From NCBI GenBank assembly GCA_024663395.1, contig JANFAH010000004.1, forward strand, positions 3,844,001 to 3,908,000: a stretch of 64,000 nucleotides of DNA, in the 5' to 3' direction. This document shows, in pieces, positions 21,583 to 32,097 of this stretch. The position numbers were made by a program, and so were the translations under genes. Origin of the DNA: Pisolithus tinctorius. Lineage: Eukaryota; Basidiomycota; Agaricomycetes; Boletales; Pisolithaceae. The first letter of the stretch is position 1. The number at the start of each line of letters is the position of its first letter. The notes beneath the pieces were generated by a model. It searched no databases. It saw only the letters and a list, made by a program, of their open reading frames with translations, and was not told the DNA's origin.

Positions 21583-23321
21583 TTGAAAGTTATGCCTCCC
21601 TATCGACGACACCCTCGACGGTCTGCTCGCCTGCAGACACTCTTATCAAAACCCATGGCTTCATCGAGTGGACAAGCTCGTCGAGGAAGGCCTTCTGTAA
21701 CTGCGACTACTGCTGGTGGATCGTCCTCACAAGTACCTGGGAGTGGGAGTAAAGGGAAGGGCCCAGCATCCAACAAGCAGCCGGCGGCTGACTCCTCGAT
21801 GGAAAGTACCCAGCCGAAAAACATCAATTGGGATACTCCTCGTACCGAAATACTCGTCCAGTGGCTCCTTAGCCATCCTGCTAACTGCAGGATTCTTTTC
21901 AGCGACAAAAACTCAGGCGACTTACCCCCATCATTATCATCTACTTCGACTGAGAGACCGGTGGGCCACAACAAGAAGGAGGTCCAAGCGATGATCGCTC
22001 AAGCCGTTTTCGAGGATGACAGCGTCTACAAGGACATGTACACAGCGAGTGCTGCCAAGTTTCAAGTCAGCGTGGGCAACCGTCTCAATACGTGAGTCTC
22101 CGATCATCTGATAAACCCAGGATTCACTAATGATCATCTAGGCTGAAAGCAAGCTATCGAAAGTGCCGTGCGCGATTCAAACAGTCTGGGGAAGGCATCA
22201 TACCTGGCCATCCAAAATTCGCCAACCTTCACGGTATGTTACATGACCGATGTACAAGAATGCAGGGGCTTATGTGTACATACAGATGTCGTTCTCAACA
22301 GTTTTCCTTGGTATGACGACTTACATTCCATTTGGCAGGGGAACCCATCGTTCGATCCCGAGCCCTTCAACTCCGAGCCGAACAAAAACCATGCAGAGGG
22401 CTTCTTAGCGGTTATCCAAAACAAGACACTTGGTATGAAGAACGTTTCGGGTTCTGGGGCTGAGATCGCAGGTGATTGCATGGGTGCGGGGGGGACAGCG
22501 GGGGAACTCGAGGAAGCCGAGGAGGACGTGCCATCTCAAGCTGGCGGTGAAGTCACTAATGCGGGCGAAGAAGATGGTGGAGCTGGGTTTGATGAGGCAA
22601 TGCCGGGGTTTGGGGATGAGCAGACTGGTGGTGATGAGTCCCCTGACGTCAACATGGACTCTGCGTCTGTGCAGGGTGACGAGGTATGTTCATGTTCATT
22701 CAGAGCAACGTTAATGAAATTTTACTGATAAGTTATTGCTAGTTACAATGGCCTTCAACGCCAAGTGACACTCATTTCCCCTCTAGGTTCTCCCTCCTGC
22801 GAAGGGGTCGTACGCCCTCATCGGATAGCCAAATCGCCTTCTCTCGGTCTTCGCCGTATCTTCGCCCTCCTCCTTCATCTGCAAGTATCGCCTCTACGAC
22901 AACATCTGAATCCTCCAGTAGCTCTTCCCGAAAACCTAGCCAGTCCCTCTGGGACTCGTCATCAAAGACAAGTTCGACGAAGCCAAGTTCGACGCTAACT
23001 AAACGTGGCAAGTCTCAGCTTCAAGACCAGGTCATCGACTTGAGTCACGAAGCTGAGTCGTTAGTGGCTTCTTCTTCTTCTGGGAAGACTAAATGCTATA
23101 TGGTCAAGATGGAATATCTTCGTAGGAAGGAGGAATTGATGAAAGAGCAGGCGGAAATGGCGACTAAGATGGAATTGGAGTTGGAGGCGAAGAAACTCGA
23201 CATCCAGCTGATGAAGGCCCAGGAGATCACCTTCAACAGCGAGGCAGAGACGCTTCGCCTCAAAATCGAGCTTGCGAAACTCATGAAGGCCGATTCGGAC
23301 GCAACCCCTCCCGCTGCATAG
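21583..23321 (+). CDS. Myb/SANT-like DNA-binding partner of the Harbinger transposase
   Basis: Exons 21583-22091, 22142-22233, 22286-22683 and 22743-23321 join in frame to 525 residues. After a basic Ser-rich N-terminus, NWDTPRTEILVQWLLSHPAN opens a SANT/Myb-like trihelix (about residues 85-200), with KKEVQAMIAQAVFEDDSVYK and VGNRLNTLKASYRKCRARFK. PWYDDLHSIW follows, then an acidic Gly-rich linker. The C-terminal 100 residues form a long charged coiled coil (MEYLRRKEELMKEQAEMATK; LELEAKKLDIQLMKAQEI). In PIF/Harbinger elements this protein brings the transposase into the nucleus and onto the ends. An alternative start is MASSSGQARR at 21655. No stop or frameshift was found. Confidence 0.85.
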
Positions 23322-23495
23322 GTTTATCTTGTCGTGGCCAAGTTTTTACTCACACTTCCCCGCTGTATCCATCTCCGGCGCGTTCCCACTATGTACTCGC
23401 GTCATATTCGTGTTTCCGCTATTCTCTCGCAAGATGTACATACGGTGAATGTATTTTTTTCATCTTGCTAATACTACCGTCTCCCGCAACCGCTA

Positions 23496-25036
23496 TTAAT
23501 GGGTTCGTTCCCGTCCGAGATGTTGAAACAACTGATCCAATAGCTTCGTTCGAAATCGCTGACCAACAGTCTCCACAGCCTCCACCGCAGCAATTCCGTC
23601 CCCATCATCAAGGCCGCTTCCTTCGTTGACCGCCCAGTCAGTTGAACGCTCAATCGTATCGTCCATTTCCTCCTCAAACCGGATGATCATGTTGTGTAGG
23701 ATGATGCAACAAAGCACCCAGTAAATCGTGACTTTCATATCTTTCTCCGTCCGGATTTTCAGACGCACTTCACGGAGGCTTTGAAAGCGCCCTTTCAAGG
23801 CAGCAAATGCGTGTTCAACTCGTACGCGGATCTTCCAAAGCTGTCAGCCAATATACTGTGGCAAAACTAGGTGCGTACCTTTGAAAGGTACTTGTTATAC
23901 ACATTCTGATCTCGAGATAATCTCCCACCTTTAGGTTTTTTGAAGGGAACAACACACCACGTCTCCGATGGGTATGCACTGTCCGCCCACGTCCAATGAT
24001 TGCGTGGAATCAACTGCATAGGATTTGAAGCGATGCGAGTCCCCTGGAAGGCCCACGCATCATGGACGCTTCCCGGATGTCCAAGTCCGTAGTCCACGAC
24101 AAGAAGATTGTGCGGCAAAACAATAAGCTATCTCGGTAAGTTTCTTCTGCTGTTCGCACTCAGCGTTTGAGTACACACCTGACAGTTCAACGAGTACCTA
24201 GATTTTCTATCATAGAACGTTTCCCCGAAGATATGTGGTTTCTCAAAGAGGGGAATACTCGAACCATCAGCGGCGAACACGCCATTCCTCCAGGCTGAAC
24301 AGGTGCGTGACTCAGTGAAAACCCGCGCTCTCTCCATCTCCTGCGAGTCTTCAGACGGAATATTGATGAATCTATCGTGCTCATCCAGTATAGCTACCAT
24401 CACACGGTTCGTACAATTGACAACCGAGCCAACGCTAACACCGGCCCACTGCGCTACATCCTCAGGCGACGCCGCATTTCCATAATGCCCTGCGTGGAAA
24501 AGGAAGATCGCCAACTGGACTGCGACTGCCAGCTGACGGTTTTCGGAATTGCTTTGGAATATCGCGTGTCCACTAATCTGATCCAGAATGCAATCAAAAA
24601 TTGGTGGGTCTACACGAAGGCGCTTTCGAAACAGGTGGGGCCGATGATCCGCGAAATGTTTGAGGAGGCACAGCTGAGATGCCCGCATCATTGGCATCTC
24701 AGGTCTCTCAAGGATACGCGCATGCTCTACTTCATCTCTGAGAGCCGTGATCGCGTTTAGCAGCTGAGCGTAACGCCCATCGCGCTCAGCTGTGGAGTCT
24801 GTGTCATCAGAGGCGCTGGATTCGAAATCTGACAGGATCAGAGTGACCGGCGATGGCGGAGTGATGAAGAAGAGAGTTGTGGGGGAGCTGGAGCCTGAAC
24901 TCAGCGACGTTGACATAGATTCTGAGCTGCTACCGTCAACTCCACGTCGTGCATTTTCAAGCCTTGCTATCGCAACATGAAGGCTAGTCTCGTCCAGCTG
25001 TTTGAGCAGATCTTGGCGGACAGATTTCCGGGGCAT
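23496..25036 (-). CDS. PIF/Harbinger transposase (DDE_Tnp_4, HARBI1-like)
   Basis: Exons 25036-24179, 24127-23879 and 23840-23496, all phase 0, give 483 residues, a normal length. Residues 1-120 are Ser/Thr-rich and acidic. Then come a helix-turn-helix region (WAGVSVGSVVNCTNRVMVAI) and the catalytic domain: Asp of FAADGSSIPLFEKP, Asp of VVDYGLGHPGSVHDAWAF, and Glu of RVRVEHAFAALKGRFQSL. Motifs such as SRYSLNCQ|LIVLPHNLL across the first intron confirm the splice choice. The enzyme cuts at the terminal repeats and inserts at a 3-bp target. It converges with the Myb-like gene, with 174 bases between the stop codons. All three catalytic residues are present. Confidence 0.88.
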
Positions 25037-25264
25037 CTGGTAGCTCTTGAATGATGGGTAGATGTTTATCGATCATGTACAATGCATTAATGCGAGTTTG
25101 CTATGTTATTTGACATGTATCTTCCAGGATAAGTAACTACATGTATTGCTAGTCAAGCAGTGCTGGCATGTTGGAGTCAAATTTTATAGCAGCAGCGGCG
25201 CGATTCCAGAGCACTTCCAGAGTGCTGCCAGAGCACTTCCAAAGCCACCTTGAGCGCCACTATT

Positions 25265-26257
25265 ATTTTATACCTGTAAACCCCCTATCAGTGACGTATT
25301 CACAATCCTACGAGAGTGCATTGTGCACTCTTGACTCTATTCTGTCCTTAAGATGACATTAGTGGAAACGAAACCAAGGAAAACAAAACCTTGGGCCCTC
25401 GGGAGACTCCTTCTACCCTATACTGCGTCCTTTCTATGGTTCTCCGGCCCCCCCCCCCCTTTTTCTCAGCTCCTGTACCTGCGCCTCGCGTGCAGGAACA
25501 AATTTCGTGGCGCATAATGATACCAGCGGCCTTTGACTCGCGTTTCTAATATTCTCGGCTCTTCGTATGTACCTCTGGGAGCTTTACATTCCCGCTTTCC
25601 ACCTTTTCCAATGCTTGAACTTGTAGCATCTCGATCCCGCTTCGAAGATAGGTCTTCGACCTCGACGGGTACAAACACGAGCTCTCGCTCGACCTCGGAC
25701 ATTCGCCCTCCGTCGATCCACTTTTTCTTGCGCTGAGATACCTGTTCCCCACTGTAAAACACGTTCGAACCGAAATGGAAAGGTCACCTGTCAGTGCGTC
25801 TACCCCGGCCAAGCTCTCTTCCAGTGTCGTTTCTACTTGGTTCATGTCCCTTCTCGCTCGTTCCAGCTCGGCATACCTCTCCTGTAGCGACCCTTCCTAC
25901 CCATGCCATAGCTCCGAGAACGTCGCGGAGTCTAACGTTTCCTTCACAGCTGGTCATTACCCTTCACAGTCAGTTTGCTTGTTCGAATTTGAACCGTCGT
26001 CTTTCCTAGTGTAGAATGTTAGTGAGCGCCGTAATGCAAAAGGAAAATAGACTAGAATATGGCGAGAATGCCATGACTCTTTGAGTGCGCCGAGACCATA
26101 AGACTGCTGCTGCTTCGAGCGAAGGTTCTGACTTCTGGTGATAATCGATCCGTTTCGATCGACTTCCCACCATTTTCCCCTCCTTCTTATCTAAGCTACC
26201 CCGCGTGTTCCTTCTATTTTTTCCTTCCCCATCTTTCTCCTTCTCACCCTCGCTCTC
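25265..26257 (-). other. Element C 3' region with a decayed pol-linker-like coding block
   Basis: At 25,546-25,850 the minus strand encodes RRPIFEAGSRCYKF and neighbouring residues that match element D at 31,740-31,980 (RRPISEGGSRIYET). A C12 run lies near 25450. From 26000 the plus strand becomes the 5' flank of the antisense accessory gene; no TATA box is evident. The shared block shows that C and D descend from one lineage. Confidence 0.5.
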
Positions 26258-27665
26258 ATGTCGTCCAACCCCAACGACTCGCCTCCCAACGTTGGCGTCC
26301 CGGCTGACGACCTCGCGCGCGCCGCCTCCATCCTCCAGCTCCTGCTGGGATCGTCGCAGGGAGACACTGAGTCGAGAAACGCGCTGTTGGCGCGTCTGGG
26401 GTCGTTGATGGTGTGTGGTCTTTTTCTTTTCCTTGACGGTCGTTTCGTTGACACTACCCCGTCGCTACAGGGCCCATTGCTGGCTCCTACGGCTCCCGAA
26501 CCTCAAGCCACTTCCTCTCCTGCGCTACCGGTCGACGCTCCTCCCGCTGACGTTGTCCAAGACGAACCAGCTCCCACAACTACCGCCGCCCCGGTCGACC
26601 ACACCCTCGCAGAGCCCACGCCCGCGACCGCTGTCGTCCAGGAACCAGACCCCAGCCCTACTCTCGACCTTCCCACCTTCGACACGCTCCCGGACGCTCT
26701 GTCGTCCACATCCACATCCACATCCACCGTCGCACCTTCTCGTACACCCTCTCCCTTGCCCCTGGGTCCCTTGGACCCTCCTTCTCCTCTTATGCCAACC
26801 GTTTCGCCCGATCATCCGGTCTCTGTCCCAGACGCTGCCGCACCTGCGGATCCTACCATGCCCACCCGCCAGACACTCAACATTTCCGAGTCTGGCCTTG
26901 AGTGTCTTCCTGCCGACTCTCCATTGACTGGCCACACGTCCCTTGATCGCCCTTCAGTGCGTTTTAACTTCTCTTGTTCTTCTTTGTCCCATAGCTGACT
27001 CTTCGAGATCCAGAATGCAGACCGTCTCGGGGAGTCCGGTCTCCAATGGCGAGTCTACCGTCCCGATTGGCACATCGAGCTCGTCGAACGTACTTCGAAG
27101 GATGGCGGCTTCCCCATCTACCCACCCGTCCCCTGCGATCGTTGTCGCGTCGCTCGAGCCATCTGCTCTGGAGCCTTGGGGCTCAAATGCGCGCAATGTC
27201 GTCAACTTCGCTATACTTGTCCCTTATATGTGTGTGTTGCTCGCTCTCTTTTCGTCCTAGAGCGTCTTGCTGACACTGCTCCAGAACGACTCGGCGCAGT
27301 CCCGAGCCTGGGTCCAGGCGCTTTGCACGGGCTCTACTCCTCCCGCTATCACCCCTCCTCGTTACCCTGCCAAGCCTGTAGTCGAGATCACCCAAAGGCC
27401 TGCTCGCGCCTCGAAACGCGCTCGTGTCAAGTCTCCATCTCCCAGTCCAACTCCTCCCCCTTCGACTTCTGGCGCCTCCTCTTCTAACTCGGCACCAACC
27501 CCTTTGACTTCCAGTTCCCCTCCTTTGCTGCCTTCGCTTTCCAACGCCGAGATGCTGGTCGTACTTCGCGAAGCCCTTCGCACTGCGACCAAAGTGTTAG
27601 ACCAGGCCTCGAAGGGCCACGTCGCATCCGAGAAGGCTTTGGGCAAGAGGAAATCGCGCGATTAA
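26258..27665 (+). CDS. Accessory antisense gene of element C with Zn2Cys6-like cluster
   Basis: Opposite in direction to gag-pol, starting at ATG 26258. Exons 26258-26410, 26471-26956, 27008-27229 and 27261-27665 (phase 0 throughout) give 420 residues. Exon 1 is helical (ADDLARAASILQLLLGSSQG). Exon 2 is a Pro/Ala/Thr/Ser-rich linker. Exon 3 has WRVYRPDWHIELVERTSK and then Cys 256, 259, 266, 274, 277 and 284 (PCDRCRVARAIC...CAQC...TC), the Zn2Cys6 spacing and identical to the element A gene. Exon 4 has a basic patch (RPARASKRARVK, possible nuclear signal) and a helical C-terminus. The second intron's acceptor is chosen so that the frame is kept (an upstream AG would give a stop). Sequence outside the cluster is not obviously alike between A and C, but the architecture is. 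Confidence 0.75.
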
Positions 27666-28071
27666 GTATCTTGCACTATCTCTTTTCTGGGCTTCAACAG
27701 CCCCGTCGTCGTACCTCATGTATATCCCTGTCCAACACAGAATTGATCAGCGCTTTTCGAATCGTCTGAAAGCTGTGACTTATTTTTTTTTTTTTTTTTT
27801 TTTTTTGATGTAGAATGTGCAAGTCAGGGTGCAAGTCGCACCGAATTACGCTCGAATTCGAGCCAATAGTCAAAGTGCCTCGGTTGAACAAGCACACCAA
27901 TATCTACAACTGGAGGTCTCAGATACTCTCACCTGACTCACTCTCTTCGACGTCCTCTTCTCGTAAGATGTCTTCGGCTTTGGGGTTCGATCCGTCCTCT
28001 ATCGATTCTTCTTCGAGCCTGCGCAGCTCTTCTTTACTTCAGTTCGTGAGTTCTTCTACTGCTATCGAGAT
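27666..28071. other. Convergent 3' ends; 25-base T run
   Basis: Between the stop of the accessory gene (plus) and the stop of element C pol (minus) lies a run of T at about 27782-27806 on the plus strand. It might be a remnant of an A-tract on the minus strand. No gene seen. Confidence 0.5.
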
Positions 28072-30290
28072 TCATTTCCTAGAGTAATAAGGGAGTAAGC
28101 GAAAAGCGGCGTATCGAAGTCGGGAAATCGAGCCATCAAGCTCAGCTAATAGGTATGAACCCCCTTCAGTTCGCCTGACAACTACCATAGGGCCTAGGTA
28201 TCTTGGCTTCGTTTTGCAATCGAGTTCCTTCTCGATTCTTGTATTGCAGGCTAGGACTAGCGCTCCTGGTTCGAACTCGTAGCTTCGTATCGACCCTTTC
28301 ACCCTCTGTTCGAACTCCTTTGCTGTCTGGCACTGTGCCTTGTATACTTGTTGACGAACCCGCCGTAAGTCTTCCTGCCTTCGCTGCAGCTGGCGGCACC
28401 TATACAATATCAGTTCTTCGGTCGAATACTTATCCTTGTCCCAATTCGTCAGAAAAGTCGCTTCGGCGAAGTCGAACGGCAATCTCGGCTCGATTCCATG
28501 GACCATCTGATACAGTGAAAGTTTCGTCGACTTTTGTGTTGTCACCCTTTCGGCCCAGAACACCGACAGTGCGTATGACGACCATTTGCCCACTTCGCCC
28601 TCGCAAGTCTTGACGAGAGCTTCTCGAACGGTTAGATGTCTTCTCTCGACAACTCCATTGGCTTGAGAATTGTATGCCGAAATCTTTATATGCCTGATAT
28701 CATACTTCTTTGCAAGGTAGGCGAGGGCCTGTTTGAACGCAGAGCCGTTGTCCGTGACAATCTCTCCTACGGCACCCCACCGACACAAGATCTGTTCGAA
28801 TATGAACTGTCCTAAGGTCTGTCCTGTCTCTGCACACAGCATCTGCCACTCAGGATATGAAGTCAGAGAACACCTAGCTTGCACTATGTACCGGAATCCA
28901 TTCAACTTCGGCATCACCATCGAATCCATGTATGCCTTGTAAAACAGAGGCTCTGGCATGGCTACGACAGGTGGGATGTGGATCTTGTCCATACGTCGAA
29001 TTTGACACTCATGGCAGGTACGGAGGAACCATCGTACATCTCGATCTAGCGACGGCCGCCGAAAGCGGATCAGTAATCTCGACTTAGTGGGGAACACTCC
29101 CTTGTGACCCAAATCGTCGTGCGCTTGCTTCATCAACTCCAGGCGTTTCTCGTACGCGGGTACTACTTGATGCTGTCCCCTTGGTTCCCAGTGCCACAGT
29201 TCTCCATTCTTCAGGAAGAATCTCGCCGCATATTTGATTAACGAGTTCAGATCCAAGTCCGACATTCCAGGCGGTCGCTGTTGATCTTCGAGGAATTTGC
29301 GAACTACTTCCAACCGTTCGTCTTGTCGCCTCCCTTTCTCTGTCCTAGGGATTTCTATATCAGCGGTAGCATCCATCCCTGACGCCTGTGATAAAACCAC
29401 CTGGGTCTCAGTCGCTTCGCTCAGCCTCTCTGATTTCTGATCTCCAATGTAGGGGATCCATCCTAGTTTCGGTTCGACTACCTTTCGACTTTGAAAGAAA
29501 GCTTCTTCTTGTTCGCCTCGCTGAGGGTTGAGGAGTTCGACTGCGAACGATCCTACCTCGTCGATCCAATCTTCGTAATCATCTTCTGGTTCCGGATCCT
29601 CGTTCGCTCGAGGTCTCCTCGACAACCCGTCCAGGCCTCTATGCTTCTCCGCCGGTACGTGTATCAGTTCGAACTCAAAGAGGAGTATACCAGCAATCCA
29701 TCGATTGATGGTCGCATTCGGTTGCAGGTCGGGGTTATTGATCATACCCTTGATGTACTTGGTGTCGACTTCCACAGCTAAATCTTTAACTCCAAATATG
29801 TGGTTGCGTACGTCCCGAAGCGCGCAAAATAGGCTGAACAACTCTAGCTTCGCCTGGCTATAACGACTTTCCCTTTCGTTGAACGCGATCGATCCGAACC
29901 TTGACGGATAACGCTTCGAATCTTCTCCGACCTGTAAAAGCAGGTAGCCTACTGCCATGTGCGAGGTGTCAACAGCCAAAATGACTCGCCATCCCGACTT
30001 GTAATCTATCGGTCTTAACGCTGGCGAGTTGGCGAGCGCTTCCTTTAAGTCGTCCATCGCTGCTTCGTCGAACCTGAAGACTACTCCTTTCTTGGTCAAC
30101 TCGATCAACGGTTTCACCCTCTTTGCATAGTCTCGAATGAAGATGCAGCAGTAGCTGCAGAGGCCTAAGAAGCCTCGCACTTCTGTGATGTTCTTGCAAT
30201 AGGGCCAATCTCGAATCTTCTGTACTTTGGATTCGTCAGGTATTCGGCCTTCGTACGAAACCTTGTGCCCCACTACAGTGATAGACGGGA
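28072..30290 (-). pseudogene. Element C pol, 3' part: RNase H, integrase and GPY/F tail
   Basis: The fragment resumes pol after element D with VGHKVSYEGRIPDESKVQKI and the RT connection GFLGLCSYCCIFI. RNase H motifs are WRVILAVDTSHMAVGYLLLQ, SQAKLELFSLF and LAVEVDTKYIKGM. A variable linker (RRQDERLEVVRKFLEDQQRP) follows. The integrase has HDDLGHKGVF...TCHECQIR (HHCC), AYMDSMVMPKLNG, VTDNGSAFKQAL and SAYNSQANGVVERRHLT (DDE). The C-terminus has KPRYLGPMVVVRRTEGGSYL (GPY/F). The frame is open for 733 codons, so C was competent until D landed in it. Joining to 36,484 across one copy of the 4-bp duplication keeps the frame. Confidence 0.9.
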
Positions 30291-30294
30291 CCGC

Positions 30295-30766
30295 TGTAGG
30301 AATAGGTAAAATAGATATACCTAGAAATAGAAATAGTCAGTAATGATGGGCAAGTATAATGCTCGACCCAAGAGGGAGGTTCTCTCTGGAGAAATGAAGT
30401 GTAGTAAAAATGTAAAAAATGCGAACTAGAAGAGCAAACTTAGCTCTGCCTGTCTAATAACTGTTGCCAGTCCTCCTGGCACTTTGGGTACTCCCCAAAG
30501 TAATGAATCTAACTTCGAAAACTTGCCGAATTGCGAGACTAAATCACCCTGCTACTGAGGGCCTGAGACATGTACTGGTTGTTGTTCTTCTGGTAAACTG
30601 AACTCGCACGAACACAGCACACGTGCTTAGTCAGCGACGCAGCTGCTCGTCACCAAGTCCAGGGGTACAAACACAAAAACAAAGGCAAGAAATAAAACAA
30701 GTCCTTCCACCCCTAAACTCCTGACCAAGACGGATTCTCCTAGGGAACTCGAACTCGTTCCCTACA
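30295..30766 (-). repeat. Element D 3' LTR
   Basis: TGTAGGAATAGG...GTTCCCTACA on the plus strand. Its inner end (TCC.AGGGAACTCGAACTCGTTCCCTACA-like) resembles the end of the C LTR, again pointing to relatedness. Confidence 0.9.
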
Positions 30767-30810
30767 TCCGAGGGGTGGTTTAGAATCCGACTGTCCTCGG
30801 TCGCTCTCCT
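30767..30810 (-). promoter_or_regulatory. Palindromic element beside the 3' LTR of D
   Basis: TCCGAGGGGTGGTTTAGAAT then CCGACTGTCCTCGGTCG. CCGAGG pairs with CCTCGG, or CGAC with GTCG. It has the same layout as in A and C. Confidence 0.55.
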
Positions 30811-31573
30811 CCTCGCATGAACATCCTCATCCTCGCATCTGCTTCCCTTGACCTCACCACATATCCTCATGCCCTTCAAACACAACTCTTCGCCCCTAAC
30901 CTCCTCACTACTCGAACATGACCCCCTTCCTTCCCAAAACACACTCCTGATCTCGCTGAACAACCCTCTTCATCCTCAAAACCTTTCGCCCTCGAACACA
31001 ACCCTTTCCGCCTACAGAGCGCCACCTGGCCTCTCGAACACACACCCTGCCTCTCGAACACTCCCCTCAAGGCCCAAACCTCAAACCAAAAGACGACGGA
31101 GACAATCTCCAGGCAAGCGAACAAGTGAGTAATAAATCGAGTGCAGAGCGAGTCAATGACAGCTCTTCGAGGCACAGTCTTTGTGCGAAACAGTAACAGA
31201 GTGTAATGCAGCTCAGCGGCTGGTACAGCAGATGCTGGCCCTCTGCGAGGCAGCTCAAAGACGTATATATGTACCTAAAATAAATCTCAATCAGTCGTGT
31301 ATTTACTATCCTTATATGCACATGTGCTCTTGACTACTGCTCGTCCTTAAGACGATTTAGCACCAAGAAAAACAATGGAACTCGAAACTATAAGTCAGGG
31401 TGAGTAGAATCACCCGAAGGTTAGCACGACTCGGTTGAACGACGTCGCTCGAAGCAAAACTCATTTTAAAGAAAACCATATATCGACACGCTCACCAGGA
31501 CCCTTGCCTCGTTCACTTGTCCCATTCCTATTTTCACAGCCTCAACTCCCTGTGCATGCGCGCACTTGATTTC
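30811..31573 (-). other. Element D non-coding 3' region
   Basis: Pyrimidine-rich plus strand, then AGTGAGTAATAAATCGAGTG and TGCTCTTGACTACTGCTCGTCCTTAAGACG, both closely matching the flanks of Harbinger element H in C (21,430 and 25,320). No gene. Confidence 0.6.
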
Positions 31574-32008
31574 TCATACTTCATCCGGTATTTCGTCTGG
31601 TGGCCGAAGCCCTTGCTCTAAGTGTCGCCGAGCGACTTCGAGTTGCCTGTCTTCATTCACTACCTTTTTGCTGCTAGAAACAAACCATTTTGACATAGTA
31701 TAAGCTCGAAGTAAAATAAAACCTGTCACCTTAGTTTCATAGATCCTTGAGCCTCCTTCGGAGATAGGTCTTCGACTCCGGTGGGTACAGGCACGAATTT
31801 GCTTCACTCTTGATTGTCGGCCTTCGACCTCGTAGTCAGGCGGACGAAGTCTTGATTCTAAGTACTGATGGACGGCTTTGAACTGTCCGTCCCTGTCGAT
31901 CGCCTTTTCCTTTGTGCTAAGGTATCTGTATTTCGCAGTAGATAATGTTCGAATCAAAACCGAAAAGGGCACCTTGGCTTCAAATTTCCCCTTCCTGAGT
32001 TTCGTCAA
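31574..32008 (-). pseudogene. Element D frame made of duplicated pol-linker-like units
   Basis: Two adjacent units, KYRYLSTKEKAIDRDGQFKA with VHQYLESRLRPPDYE and MSKWFVSSSKKVVNEDRQLE with VARRHLEQGLRPPDE, are tandem copies of one about 70-residue segment. Both resemble the linker between RNase H and integrase in element C (RRQDERLEVVRKFLEDQQRP, PG). The frame lies downstream of the long Gag-like frame and may be a relic of pol that was duplicated while the enzymatic domains were lost. Expression is doubtful. Confidence 0.55.
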
Positions 32009-32097
32009 TAGCTCTTCACACTCTACCCATGAACTTGCGCCGTCTCCTTTTCCTTCTGATATCAGCAGCCGTGCTCCGACTTTGTCAAGTACTCGCT

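Larger units (their letters stand above)
21503..25261. mobile_element. Element H: complete PIF/Harbinger DNA transposon, 3.76 kb
   Basis: The termini are inverted repeats starting AGTGGCGCTCAAGGTGGCTT, identical for about 26 bases and then similar through repeated GGAAG(C/T)GCTCT blocks. Flanking ATT at 21500-21502 and 25262-25264 is a 3-bp target duplication, as expected for this superfamily. It carries the standard two genes, a Myb/SANT-like protein and a DDE transposase, facing each other. Both frames are open after intron removal. It sits in the 3' region of element C; flanks match element D's corresponding region. Confidence 0.88.

Noticed and set aside
26415..26935. Long alternative frames on both strands over the accessory gene of C
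   Set aside because: They are shadows of a Pro/Ser-rich, GC-biased coding exon; only the spliced frame joins all four exons and gives the cysteine cluster.
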